Positions 9,727 through 19,900 of a stretch of DNA of 64,000 nt are shown piece by piece. The translations under genes were made by a program, and so were the position numbers. Source of the DNA: Candidatus Dechloromonas phosphorivorans (GTDB lineage Bacteria; Pseudomonadota; Gammaproteobacteria; Burkholderiales; Rhodocyclaceae); the NCBI GenBank assembly GCA_016709495.1, contig JADJMS010000026.1:25101-89100 (forward strand). Direction: 5' to 3'. The notes beneath the pieces were generated by a model, which worked only from the letters and a program-made list of their open reading frames with translations, was not told the origin of the DNA and searched no databases. The number at the start of each line of letters is the position of its first letter. The stretch's first letter is position 1.

Positions 9727-11103
9727 ATGCAATTTAAATCCCAAGCGGTTGCAAAACCCTACTTCATCGCGGCAATTGGTCTGTTTGTCGGTCAAATCCT
9801 GTTCGGCCTGATTCTTGGCTTGCAGTATGTGCTCGGCGACTTCCTGTTCCCCGCCATTCCGTTCAACGTGGCCCGTATGGTCCACACCAACCTGCTGATC
9901 GTGTGGCTGCTGTTTGGCTTCATGGGCGGTGCTTACTTCATGATTCCGGAAGAATCAGAAACTGAACTGTTCAGCCCGAAACTGGCGCTGGCTATGTTCT
10001 GGATCTTCCTGGTCGCGGGTGCACTGACCATCGTCGGCTACCTGACCGTTCCTTACGCCACCCTGGCGGCAATGACCGGCAACAACCTGATCGAAACCAT
10101 GGGTCGCGAGTTCCTCGAACAGCCGCTGCCCACCAAGCTCGGTATCGTGGTCGTCGCACTGGCCTTCCTCTTCAACCTCACCATGACCATGCTGAAGGGC
10201 AAGAAAACTGCCATCGCCATGGTGCTGATGATTGGTTTGTGGGGCTTGGCGGTCTTCTTCCTGTTCTCGTTCTACAACCCGGTGAACGTCGTTCTCGACA
10301 AGTTCTTCTGGTGGTGGACGGTGCACCTCTGGGTGGAAGGCGTGTGGGAACTGATTCTTGGTTCGTTCCTTGCATTCGTGTTGATCAAGACGACCGGTGT
10401 TGACCGTGAAGTGATCGAAAAATGGCTGTACGTCATCGTCACCCTGACGCTGATCTCGGGCATCATCGGTACGGGTCACCACTACTTCTGGATCGGCACG
10501 CCGGAATACTGGCAGTGGTGGGGTTCCATCTTCTCTGCTCTGGAACCGATTCCGTTCTTCGGCATGACCGTGTTTGCTTTCAACATGGTGAACCGTCGTC
10601 GTCGCGAGCATCCGAACAAGGCTGCTGTGCTGTGGGCTCTGGGTACTGGTGTAATGTCGTTCCTTGGCGCGGGTGTGTGGGGCTTCCTGCACACCCTGGC
10701 TCCGGTCAACTACTACACCCACGGCACCCAGATCACTGCTGCTCACGGTCACATGGCTTTCTATGGCGCTTACGCCATGGTTAACCTGATGATGATCTCC
10801 TATGCCATGCCCATCCTGCGCGGCCGTGCTGCCAACAGCAACAAGTCGCAAGTGCTGGAAATGTGGTCCTTCTGGTTGATGACCATCGCCATGGTCTTCA
10901 TCACGCTGTTCCTGACCGCCGCAGGTATCCTGCAAGTCTGGCTGCAACGCGTTTCTGATACCCCGCTGCCGTTCATGGTGGCGCAGGAGAAGATTCAGTT
11001 GTTCTACTGGATGCGTGAATGGGCCGGCGTTGCCTTCCTGATCGGCTTGATCGTCTATATCACCAGCTTCTTTGTCGGTGGTGAAGAAGAAAAAGCCAAG
11101 TAA
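9727..11103 (+). CDS. norB: Nitric oxide reductase catalytic subunit (cNOR)
   Basis: Haem-copper-oxidase-family catalytic subunit with haem b, haem b3 and a non-haem iron. The 458-residue protein has 12 predicted membrane helices. Conserved His-containing segments include ARMVHTNLLIVWLLFGFMG, WTVHLWVEGVWE, IIGTGHHYFWIG and HGHMAFYGAYAM. The conserved glutamates of the NO-reducing centre fall in VEGVWELI and SALEPIPFFGM. Length and order after norC are typical of the short-chain cNOR, not qNOR, because the N-terminal quinol-oxidising extension is absent. A terminator follows, so norCB can form its own transcript. Confidence 0.96.
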   Translation: MQFKSQAVAKPYFIAAIGLFVGQILFGLILGLQYVLGDFLFPAIPFNVARMVHTNLLIVWLLFGFMGGAYFMIPEESETELFSPKLALAMFWIFLVAGALTIVGYLTVPYATLAAMTGNNLIETMGREFLEQPLPTKLGIVVVALAFLFNLTMTMLKGKKTAIAMVLMIGLWGLAVFFLFSFYNPVNVVLDKFFWWWTVHLWVEGVWELILGSFLAFVLIKTTGVDREVIEKWLYVIVTLTLISGIIGTGHHYFWIGTPEYWQWWGSIFSALEPIPFFGMTVFAFNMVNRRRREHPNKAAVLWALGTGVMSFLGAGVWGFLHTLAPVNYYTHGTQITAAHGHMAFYGAYAMVNLMMISYAMPILRGRAANSNKSQVLEMWSFWLMTIAMVFITLFLTAAGILQVWLQRVSDTPLPFMVAQEKIQLFYWMREWAGVAFLIGLIVYITSFFVGGEEEKAK

Positions 11104-11130
11104 GCGGCAATTCACTCAAGATGTCCTATA

Positions 11131-11158
11131 GGCGCGGTTCTTTGAACCGCGCCTTTTT
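11131..11158 (+). terminator. Rho-independent terminator after norB
   Basis: Perfect stem GGCGCGGTTC / GAACCGCGCC with loop TTT, followed by TTTTT. It separates norCB from the norE-like operon. Confidence 0.9.
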
Positions 11159-11200
11159 CTTTGGGCCATATCAATTCACCCGGATCAAGTTCTCGATACT

Positions 11201-11806
11201 ATGCAGCCCATGAGTGAGTCCAGTCCCATTACAAACCAAGCTGCCGCAAGCACCAAGCGCCTGCCCGGCGACCTCGCCATCTGGTTCTTCATCATGGCCG
11301 AGATGGTGGCTTTTGCCGTTTTCTTTTCTGCCTATGCCTTTACCCGGGCAGGGCATGTCGAGATGTTCAATCTTTATCAGCAAACGCTGGATCGAAACCT
11401 GGGCGCGCTTAACACGGTTTTACTGATAACCGGCTCCTGGTTCATTGTCCTTGCCGTCCAGGCAGCCCATCGCGATGACCAGAAGGCCATTTCGCGCAAC
11501 ATACTCCTTGGCTTTCTTTGCGGTGGCGGCTTTCTCGCGGTGAAAATCATTGAATATTCAGCCAAATTTGGTGCCGGCATTTCGATGTCCACCAACACCT
11601 TTTACATGTTCTACATTTCGCTGACTTTCTTTCATTTTATGCACGTCATTCTCGGCATGGTCATTCTCGCCGTGCTCTGGTTCCAATCAAGAAAAGGTGT
11701 CTATGGCAGCCATGATGCAAACGGCCTCGAAAGTGGTGCGGCGTACTGGCACATGGTCGACCTGCTGTGGATTGTGCTTTTCCCCTTGGTTTATGTGATG
11801 CGCTGA
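11201..11806 (+). CDS. norE: NorE-like cytochrome c oxidase subunit III family protein
   Basis: Integral membrane accessory protein of nitric oxide reductase. The 201-residue sequence has five predicted helices of the CoxIII family, starting with LPGDLAIWFFIMAEMVAFAVFFSAYAF. FMHVILGMVILAVLWF and AAYWHMVDLLWIVLFPLVYVMR follow. NorE-type proteins are not needed for catalysis in vitro but raise NO reductase activity in denitrifiers. The start is ATG 11201, with ATG 11210 also possible. The stop overlaps the next start (TGATG), so the two subunit-like proteins are co-translated. Confidence 0.86.
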   Translation: MQPMSESSPITNQAAASTKRLPGDLAIWFFIMAEMVAFAVFFSAYAFTRAGHVEMFNLYQQTLDRNLGALNTVLLITGSWFIVLAVQAAHRDDQKAISRNILLGFLCGGGFLAVKIIEYSAKFGAGISMSTNTFYMFYISLTFFHFMHVILGMVILAVLWFQSRKGVYGSHDANGLESGAAYWHMVDLLWIVLFPLVYVMR

Positions 11807-12075
11807 TGATAAATATCCTGAAAAATCCCGCCCATCGCGCCTGGCTTGTCCTCATGATCGCTACCGGCATGACCTGGTATCTCGGTGAAGTTGGCGCCGC
11901 CGGCACCTGGGCCATCGTTGCCATGCTGGCCATCGCCTTCGTCAAGGGACGATTGGTGATTCTTGATTTCATGGAGCTGCGCGAAGCGCCGATGATGTGG
12001 CGCGTACTGCTCGAAGGCTGGCTTATACTCGTTTCCAGCCTGATTCTGCTTGCTTACTGGATTTCTCTCAAATGA
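11806..12075 (+). CDS. norF: NorF-like small membrane protein
   Basis: An 89-residue protein with three predicted membrane helices (AWLVLMIATGMTWYLGE, WAIVAMLAIAFVKGRLVILDFMELR, LLEGWLILVSSLILLAYWI). It matches the cytochrome c oxidase subunit IV/NorF type. The segment KGRLVILDFMELREAP is characteristic. The ATG at 11806 overlaps the norE stop and its own stop overlaps the norQ start (ATGA). The position between norE and norQ supports a role in assembly or activity of the NO reductase. Confidence 0.8.
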   Translation: MINILKNPAHRAWLVLMIATGMTWYLGEVGAAGTWAIVAMLAIAFVKGRLVILDFMELREAPMMWRVLLEGWLILVSSLILLAYWISLK

Positions 12076-12854
12076 CCGAACTACCCTTCTACGAACCTTC
12101 CGGCAATGAAATCTCGCTCTTCGAGCATGCTTTCCACCAACGCCTGCCGCTGCTGATCAAAGGCCCGACTGGCTGCGGGAAAACGCGCTTTGTTTCGCAC
12201 ATGGCAGCACGCCTCAAACTGCCGCTTTATACCGTCGCCTGCCACGACGACCTGACTGCCGCCGACCTCGTTGGCCGCCATCTTATTTCCGACCAGGGCA
12301 CCTATTGGTCAGATGGCCCACTCACCCGCGCCGTGCGCGAAGGCGGCATTTGCTACCTCGATGAAGTGGTTGAGGCACGCAAGGACACCACCGTTGTTCT
12401 GCACCCACTGGCCGATGACCGCCGCATTCTGCCGATTGACCGCACCGGCGAAACGCTGGAAGCTCCAGACAATTTCATGCTGGTCATCTCCTACAACCCG
12501 GGCTACCAGAATCTGATGAAGGGCCTCAAGCCTTCAACCCGCCAACGTTTCGTCTCGATGCGCTTCGACTTCCCCGGCGCCGAACGTGAAATTTCCATCC
12601 TGCTCGGCGAAACCGGTTGCGATGCCGATCTGGCCAAACGCCTGGTGGGTATCGCCAAATCCTTTCGCGCCCTCAAGGACCGCGATCTTGAAGAAGTGGT
12701 CAGTACCCGTTTGCTGGTTTACGCCGCTACGCTGATCAAGTCCGGCTTCGATGTATCCGCCGCCTGTCGTGCTGCGCTGGTCGAAAGCCTGACCGATGAT
12801 GAAGAAACCGTTGAAGCACTGATGGAAATCGTCAATGCCACTTTCGGACGATGA
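12072..12854 (+). CDS. norQ: NorQ/NirQ-type MoxR AAA+ ATPase
   Basis: A 260-residue AAA+ ATPase of the MoxR group that works with the VWA protein NorD to insert the non-haem iron into NorB. Motifs are Walker A KGPTGCGKTRFV (about residue 33), Walker B GGICYLDEVVEARKD and sensor 1 FMLVISYNPGYQ. STRQRFVSMRFDFP contains the arginine finger. The ATG 12072 overlaps the upstream stop. The following membrane gene begins inside its last codons. Confidence 0.94.
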   Translation: MTELPFYEPSGNEISLFEHAFHQRLPLLIKGPTGCGKTRFVSHMAARLKLPLYTVACHDDLTAADLVGRHLISDQGTYWSDGPLTRAVREGGICYLDEVVEARKDTTVVLHPLADDRRILPIDRTGETLEAPDNFMLVISYNPGYQNLMKGLKPSTRQRFVSMRFDFPGAEREISILLGETGCDADLAKRLVGIAKSFRALKDRDLEEVVSTRLLVYAATLIKSGFDVSAACRAALVESLTDDEETVEALMEIVNATFGR

Positions 12855-13254
12855 TTTCGGCGTTGAGGAAGAAAAGGCCGGGCAAAACCTGGCCGTCCTC
12901 GCCGAAGCTCTGTATCTGATCAACCTGCTGCTCTTGCCGGGACTCGCCTTTGCCTTGCTCTTCGGCCTCTGGTTGAAATACAAAGACAGCGCACCACCGC
13001 TGGCGCGTCAACATCTCAAGCAGACCACTTTCGTCAGCCTGATCGGCGGCTTCCTGATTTTCACGCTTTCTGGCCTGATTTTGACCCTTGGCGGCCTGGC
13101 CTGGGAATGGACCTGGGTCATCCTCATTCTCTACTTCACCTGCATTCACTCGACGTTGGTGCTTTTTGGCATGTACGCGCTGATCAAGGCCATGAACGGA
13201 CAAACCTGGCGCTTCCCGCTGATCGGTCCGGCTATCGATAACCCGCAAGCATGA
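12835..13254 (+). CDS. Small membrane protein of the nor operon (DUF4870-like)
   Basis: A 139-residue protein with three or four predicted helices (YLINLLLLPGLAFALLFGLWLKY, TFVSLIGGFLIFTLSGLILTLGGLAW, WVILILYFTCIHSTLVLFGMYALIKAMNG). The pattern resembles DUF4870-like proteins. It overlaps norQ by 20 bp and the next gene by 4 bp, so it is embedded in the NO-reductase operon. Its role is not established. A chaperone or assembly role beside NorQ/NorD, or partnership with the adjacent iron-sulphur membrane protein, is inference from position alone. Confidence 0.72.
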   Translation: MPLSDDDFGVEEEKAGQNLAVLAEALYLINLLLLPGLAFALLFGLWLKYKDSAPPLARQHLKQTTFVSLIGGFLIFTLSGLILTLGGLAWEWTWVILILYFTCIHSTLVLFGMYALIKAMNGQTWRFPLIGPAIDNPQA

Positions 13255-14221
13255 AAAAACCTGCATTACAGCACTACCGCATGCTGGCGCAGATGGGGTT
13301 TTTTGCCTTATTCACGCTGACGCCCCTGTTCGACCTCCTACGCTACGACCTCACCGAGAAGCATGCCTACTTTCTGACCTATCAATGGCATGTCGGCATT
13401 GACGATCTGATCGCCGGCCGGGTTGATGCTCAAACTGCTGCGGTCAACCTGATTTTTTACCTGTTTTTCCTTTGCTTGGCGCTGGGGCATTACTTATTGC
13501 GGTCGCCTGGAAATGGGGCCGTCTCTACTGCGGCTGGCTCTGCCCCCACTTCTCGGTGGTTGAAACGATCAACCGCCTGATGCTGATCGCGACCGGCAAG
13601 CATTCGGTTTGGGACAAGAAGGAAACCCCGCCCTGGGAGCCGGACGGCACACCAACGCCGCGTAACAAAAAGTATTGGCTGCTCGTCGTCCCCGCCGCCA
13701 TCGGCTTTGCCTTCGCCTGGGCGGTAGTTGGCTTGACCTACCTGATGCCGCCATTTCAGGTTTATCACGGGCTATTCACCTTTAACCTGTATCGCGGCGA
13801 GGTTATTTTTCTGACGGCGGCAACCACCGTTCTCACTCTGGAATTTCTCTTTGCACGCCACCTGTTTTGCCGTTATGGCTGTGCTGTCGGGATTTTTCAA
13901 AGCTTTGCCTGGATCGTGAACAAGAAGGCGATGGTGGTTGGTTTCGACCGCAAACGCCTGCCCGACTGCGCCAGTTGCCTTGAAGGCCATGGCTCTGCCT
14001 GTGATGCGGTCTGCCCGATGCGCCTCAAACCGCGCAACGTCAAACGCTGGATGTTTGCCTGTACCCAATGCGGTCAATGTATTTCAGCCTGCGGTACGGT
14101 CAACCGTAACAATCCGCAAGGTCAGTTGCTGCGCTGGGTAAGCAAGGACGCGGCAAAACAGAACGAAGCGGGATTTTCCGCACTATCCAATATCGACGAA
14201 GATGCCGGAGGGAAGGCCTGA
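13251..14221 (+). CDS. CcoG/NapH-like polyferredoxin membrane protein (frame broken at 13464-13468)
   Basis: Integral membrane iron-sulphur protein. The N-terminal helices are followed by RLYCGWLCPHFSVVE, a CxxxCP-type loop shared by CcoG, NapH and NosR. HLFCRYGCAVGIFQSF comes next. Two cysteine clusters of bacterial ferredoxin type lie at the end (CASCLEGHGSACDAVCPM and CTQCGQCISACGTV), consistent with two [4Fe-4S] centres. The frame shifts at a T run (13464-13468). One more T joins FYLFF to PLLGAGALLIAVAWKWG. The rejoined length is about 324 residues. In this operon it could deliver electrons or help metallate NorB; both are inference. Confidence 0.8.
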
Positions 14222-14222
14222 A

Positions 14223-16065
14223 ATGGAAGAATTTGTAGGTAGGCTCTGGCATAACTGGGTCACCAAGGCTGCAGGTGGGCACTATCCGGAAGCCGTCGTA
14301 AAACTGGCTGAAATTGAGAAAACTGCCGGTATTCTGTTCCGCGCCTTCGGTGGCGACCCTGGCCTGAGAGTTGCCGCCGCCACGTCAGAAGAACACGGTG
14401 CGCGCCGACACTGGATGCAACGCCTTGCCGGCAGCAACGAAAAAATCGCCCAGGGCCGGCGCGATGCCGAAACCCTGCGTTTACCGCCAGAAATTGCCGC
14501 TTTTCCGGAAAAAGCACTGAATCGTGATCTTTACCTTTGGCTGGCAGCCTTGGCGGCCAGTGATGTCGCACCCACACAGCCCCTGGTTCATCCGCAACCA
14601 GCGCGCCAGTCAGGCCGCGCTGCAAAACTACCCAGGCCTGCGGCCGCGCTATGAACGTCTGGTAGCTGCACATTTTGCGGGTCGGATAGATCCGTCGCAA
14701 TTAAAGGCAGACGAAGCGGCTCAAGAAAACGCCCTACGTCAAGCCATGCTGCAACCTGGTACGGTCGACGGCCTGCCGCCGCTGAATTCGATCAAATCAA
14801 AACCACCACAACCTGTTCTGCTTTGGCTGATAGCTGGTGATGAGCGCAGCGCAAGCAAGCTGGCTGACCCGACCCAGCCCTTACCGCCCGAAGGCAGCGG
14901 CAGCAATACTGAATCGCAAAAACAGGCGCACAAGGCGGAACAAGTCGAAGCACCAGATAACAAGGCACCGCTGCTTGCCGTATTCCGCGCCGAAAGTCTG
15001 CCAACCTGGGCCGAGTATGTGCGCGTCAACCGCGCTTACGACGAAGATGAAAATCCGAATGCCAGCAATGCCGCTCAGGACCTCGACAAACTTTCTTTGA
15101 CCCGCGATGGCGAAACAGCCGTTTCCCGCGTCAAATTCGACCTCGATCTACCTTCCGCTGCCGAAGATGACACCCCGGTCGGCCCCGGCATCCCGCTACC
15201 AGAATGGGACTACCGCAAAGCTGAATTGCTGAAAGACTACTGTCGCCTGCAACCGATGATCGCCAAAGACGCCGGTCATGCAACGCTGCCAACCGAACTC
15301 GCAGCTACCGCGAAAAAACTGCGTGGCCAGTTCGCCGCCCTCGCCCCACAACGCCGCTGGTTAAAAGCGCAGCCGGATGGTGCCGAACTCGATGTAGACG
15401 CCTGCGTCCGTAACCATGCCGACCGTAGCTCCGGCCATACGCCGGAAAGCGGTGGCTATCTCGCGCAAGCGCGCTGCGAACGCGACCTGGCCTGCCTGCT
15501 ACTGGCCGACCTATCAATGTCGACCGATGCCTGGATTTCCGACTCACATCGTATCGTCGATGTGATTCGAGATTCATTACTGCTTTTTTCTGAAGCCTTA
15601 TCGACCACTGGCGACCGTTTCGGTATCTATGGTTTCTCTTCGCTACGTCGGCAGAATGTGCGCTTTCACCTGCTCAAGGATTTTAACGGCCGTTATGGCT
15701 CTGCCGCCCGCGCCCGAATTCTGGCTATCAAGCCGGGTTTTTACACGCGGATGGGCGCGGCAATCCGACAATCAGCCAAAATCCTCTACGAACAAACTGC
15801 CGCCCGCCGCCTACTGCTCATCATCACCGATGGCAAGCCGAACGACCTCGATCTCTACGATTCCCGCTACGGTATCGAAGATACGCGTATGGCGGTCTAT
15901 GAAGCCCGGCGCATGGGCCTGACGCCCTTCTGCGTCACCATCGACCGTGAGGCAGGCGCTTACCTCCCCTACATCTTCGGCCCGGCTGGTTTTTGCGTTA
16001 TCCGCAAGCCAGAAGAGCTTCCGCGACGCCTCCCTCTTTTATACGCGCAATTAACTAGAGACTAG
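14223..16065 (+). CDS. norD: NorD, VWA-domain activator of nitric oxide reductase (frame broken at 14580-14583)
   Basis: Partner of NorQ for maturation of NO reductase. The rejoined protein is about 614 residues. It has an N-terminal helical region (MEEFVGRLWHNWVTKAA...) and a low-complexity acidic middle. A C-terminal von Willebrand factor A domain has a MIDAS motif LLLADLSMSTDAW and IITDGKPNDLDLYDSRYG. The frame changes at the C run 14580-14583. Removing one C joins DVAPTQ to PWFIRNQRASQAALQNYPGL, typical of NorD. It follows the iron-sulphur gene directly and ends the operon. Confidence 0.88.
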
Positions 16066-16135
16066 TACTTTAGCCGTATTGTGGCGTGATTAGCTGAGTG
16101 CCAACATCAGCCCCTCAATTTCATCAGTCGATACC

Positions 16136-16831
16136 ATGCAAGCAAGCCCCCCAGTCAATATTGAAGCGCTTCTTACCCACATTCCACTATTCAATGGACT
16201 GGCCGCAGAGGAAATATCCCGAATCGCCCGAGCTACGCGAGAAATCCACGCCAACAAGGGTGATATCTTGTTTCACAAGAACGACCCATGCGCTGGATTC
16301 CATCTATTGGTTTACGGGCAAGTCAAACTCGCCTTCACCTCGCCGCAAGGCAGCGAAAAAGTCGTTGAAATCCTGACGCAGGGACAAAGCTTTGGTGAAG
16401 CCGTGATGTTTATGGAAAAACCCTACATCGTTTTCGCCCAGGCGCTTACCGACTCGCTGTTGCTGCACATTTCAAAGAGTGCGGTATTTGCCGAACTGGA
16501 GCGTGACCATAATCTCTGCCGCAAAATGCTGGCCGGCATGGCCATGCGCCTGCATCAATTAATGAATGACGTCGAATCCTATTCGCTACACTCCGGCAAA
16601 CAGCGCATCATCGGTTACTTGCTGCGCGAACTCTCCGATGCAGACCTGAACGGCACCAACATTGCCGTCACTTTGCCCACCAACAAAGGCGTCATCGCCT
16701 CCCGCCTCAACCTGACCCAGGAACATTTCTCACGCATTCTGCATGAACTGACAGAACTGGCGCTGATTGTCGTGGAAGGGCGGAAGATCCATATTCCTTG
16801 TGTGGCAAACTTAAGGAAACACGAGGGCTAA
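16136..16831 (+). CDS. Crp/Fnr-family transcriptional regulator (DNR/NNR-like)
   Basis: A 231-residue regulator with an N-terminal cyclic-nucleotide-type beta-roll (PLFNGLAAEEISRIAR...GDILFHKND...GQVKLAFTSPQGSEKVVEIL). A dimerisation helix and a C-terminal winged helix follow. The recognition helix LTQEHFSRILHEL has the E-x-x-S-R pattern of FNR-type readers of TTGAT-N4-ATCAA. It lacks the N-terminal cysteine cluster of FNR, so direct oxygen sensing through [4Fe-4S] is unlikely. With its position after norD, an NO-responsive DNR/NNR-type regulator of nor is the best inference. No perfect FNR box was found upstream of norC or of itself. Confidence 0.85.
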   Translation: MQASPPVNIEALLTHIPLFNGLAAEEISRIARATREIHANKGDILFHKNDPCAGFHLLVYGQVKLAFTSPQGSEKVVEILTQGQSFGEAVMFMEKPYIVFAQALTDSLLLHISKSAVFAELERDHNLCRKMLAGMAMRLHQLMNDVESYSLHSGKQRIIGYLLRELSDADLNGTNIAVTLPTNKGVIASRLNLTQEHFSRILHELTELALIVVEGRKIHIPCVANLRKHEG

Positions 16832-16861
16832 TACATCCGGCTTGAAATTGAAGGCGAAGAA

Positions 16862-16888
16862 AAGGGGCGGAAATTTCCGCCCCTTTTT
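16862..16888. terminator. Bidirectional terminator between regulator and adhesin
   Basis: A palindrome with arms AAGGGGCGG / CCGCCCCTT around AAATTT, with T on the plus side and A on the other. It lies between the convergent Crp/Fnr gene and the adhesin. Confidence 0.85.
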
Positions 16889-16891
16889 GCT

Positions 16892-16903
16892 GTTGACCGT
16901 AAC
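16892..16903 (+). repeat. Dispersed 12-mer GTYGACCGYAAC, intergenic copy
   Basis: GTTGACCGTAAC between the terminator and the adhesin stop. It is one of ten copies in the window (see findings). Confidence 0.7.
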
Positions 16904-16906
16904 GCC

Positions 16907-19900
16907 TTAGTCAGTGATCAGTTTTCCCTTGGCAATCAGGTCGTTGATGATCGCCACATCATTGGTACCGTTTGCCCCGAGATCAACGCCTGAAAGCACG
17001 ATCTTCTGTGTCACATTCGTACCGTCCGGTTTGACATCGATTACCGTATCGGCTCCCGACTTGCTGAAATTCAGGTAACCATCAAGCGTCGCGGCATTGG
17101 TCGCACCGTTGGGCAGCAGATCACGCAGATCAAGTACATCGCCACCCAAAGATTTCGAAGCAACATTAAAGCCGGTAATTGTGTCTGTCGCCGGTGAGCC
17201 AACCGTGCCCTTATCTGAAAGACTCCAGGCAAATGTATCGGATCCCAGCCCACCAGTCAGCGAATCATTACCGGCCCCACCAATCAGAACATCAGATCCT
17301 GCCCCACCAGTCAAGGTATCCGCTCCAGCGCCACCAGCCAAGACATGAGCATTGGCATTAGCCGAAGCGTTCAGCACATCGACGCCACCTGTGCCCGCAA
17401 ACATATCAGCGCTGTTCGCAACGGAAAGCAATTGGGTCGTAGTATTGCCTCCAAAGCTCAGTTTCATAAGTCGCTTTGGCTTGCGCATCAGTCAATGCGC
17501 CGTCATATATGCGCGCATCTTCGAGTGCACCATTCAGGAATCGATTTGAAGTGGCACCATCATCGGCGGTCACGCCAAAACCGATGAATTTATTGGGAGC
17601 AACTAAACCTGCATCCAGAACTGTGCCAGTACCTCCATTTGCTGCGTTGACCGTCTGAGCAGTGCCATCAACCCACATATTCGTTTTCCCTGAGACGAAA
17701 TCATGCGTCATGATGACGTTATGCCACTGATTATTATTAATCGCATTGTCGCTCATCAATCCGGCGTTATCACCCATACCAAAACCAATCTTGCCCTGGT
17801 TGTTGATGAAACCCCACTGAACATCAACCGTACCGCCATTATTTTCCATGCCAATTACAGAAGGCGAATCCCAGCCGATATTTGAACCGACCTGCGACGT
17901 CTTAATCCAGAAACTAAGCGTCGCCGCCTTCGCCGCAGTCTGCCCTGCCAGCGAATCAGTAACCGAATGGTCGAGAGCTACCCAACCTCCATCACGTACA
18001 GCCGATGAGCCACCGACACCATTGAACTGGATGGCAGTTGAATCGTTACGCCCAGTTGTCCATGTCGGGCTTAGATTAGCAGCAGGATCAGCCTGTTGCC
18101 CGGTATGCGGCGTGTTATTGGTGATAGTCCCAACTTGATCCGTAAGTGGATTGAAATTTGTGGTGGTCGTCCCTGCTCCTTGATTGAATTGCCAATAATC
18201 GATCCATTTTGAAGTCACTGTTGGGGCGGCTGTATCGATGCCCACGGTGTCGGTGGAGCCGCCACCGAGGTTGCCCACGGCGTTGCTGTAGGAGTTGGCG
18301 CTGACCGAGACCGAGCCGGTGCCTTCAAACGGCGAACTGGCGGTGAAGGTGGCGGTAAACACCAGCGGATCGGCTGTCGGCTGCAGGTTGGTCACGGTGC
18401 CATTGGCGGCCGTGATGTCGGCAGCGGTAAAGCCGACGGGGGCTTCGCTGAAGGTGAAGGTGACCACCGAGGTGGTGTCTGCCACATTGAGCGCACTGTC
18501 AACAATATTGACCACTACCGACGGCACGTTGGAGCCGGTGTAGCCTTCGGTGTCGGTCGCGCTGGCGGTGTTGCCAGCGGCATCCGTGGTGGTGACTTTG
18601 GCGTCCACAACCTTATCAGGGTCAGCGGCCAGGTCGGCACCGGGGACGTTGATCGAGAAGGTTTTACCGGGCTGAACCAGACCGGTGAAGTCTTTGCCGT
18701 TGACGGTGAGGGTGACGGTGTCGCCGACCTTGGCGTCGCCGCCAACGACGCCGGTGACCGGAATGGTCTGGCCGGCTTCGGCGACGCTGATGATGTCATC
18801 CGCAGTGATATTGGCGTCCAGCGTGATGGTCGGTGCCGGCGGCTGGGTATCGATGCCCACGGTGTCGGTGGAGCCGCCACCGAGGTTGCCCACGGCGTTG
18901 CTGTAGGAGTTGGCGCTGACCGAGACCGAGCCGGTGCCTTCAAACGGCGAACTGGCCGTGAAGGTAGCGGTAAACACCAGCGGATCGGCTGTCGGCTGCA
19001 GGTTGGTCACGGTGCCATTGGCGGCCGTGATGTCGGCGGCGGTAAAGCCGACGGGGGCTTCGCTGAAGGTGAAGGTGACCACCGAGGTGGTGTCTGCCAC
19101 ATTGAGCGCACTGTCAACAATATTGACCACTACCGACGGCACGTTGGAGCCGGTGTAGCCTTCGGTGTCGGTCGCGCTGGCGGTGTTGCCAGCGGCATCC
19201 GTGGTCGTGACTTTGGCGTCCACAACCTTGTCAGGGTCAGCGGCCAGGTCGGCACCGGGGACGTTGATCGAGAAGGTTTTACCGGGCTGAACCAGACCGG
19301 TGAAGTCTTGCCGTTGACGGTGAGGGTGACGGTGTCGCCGACCTTGGCGTCGCCGCCAACGACGCCGGTGACCGGGATGCTCTGGCCGGCTTCGGCGACG
19401 CTGATGATGTCATCCGCAGTGATATTGGCGTCCAGCGTGATGGTCGGTGCCGGCGGCTTGGTATCGATGCCCACGGTGTCGGTGGAGCCGCCACCGAGGT
19501 TGCCCACGGCGTTGCTGTAGGAGTTGGCGCTGACCGAGACCGAGCCGGTGCCTTCAAACGGCGAACTGGCCGTGAAGGTAGCGGTAAACACCAGCGGATC
19601 GGCTGTCGGCTGCAGGTTGGTCACGGTGCCATTGGCGGCCGTGATGTCGGCGGCGGTAAAGCCGACGGGGGCTTCGCTGAAGGTGAAGGTGACCACCGAG
19701 GTGGTGTCTGCCACATTGAGCGCACTGTCAACAATATTGACCACTACCGACGGCACGTTGGAGCCGGTGTAGCCTTCGGTGTCGGTCGCGCTGGCGGTGT
19801 TGCCAGCGGCATCCGTGGTCGTGACTTTGGCGTCCCCAACCTTGTCAGGGTCAGCGGCCAGGTCGGCACCGGGGACGTTGATCGAGAAGGTTTTACCGGG

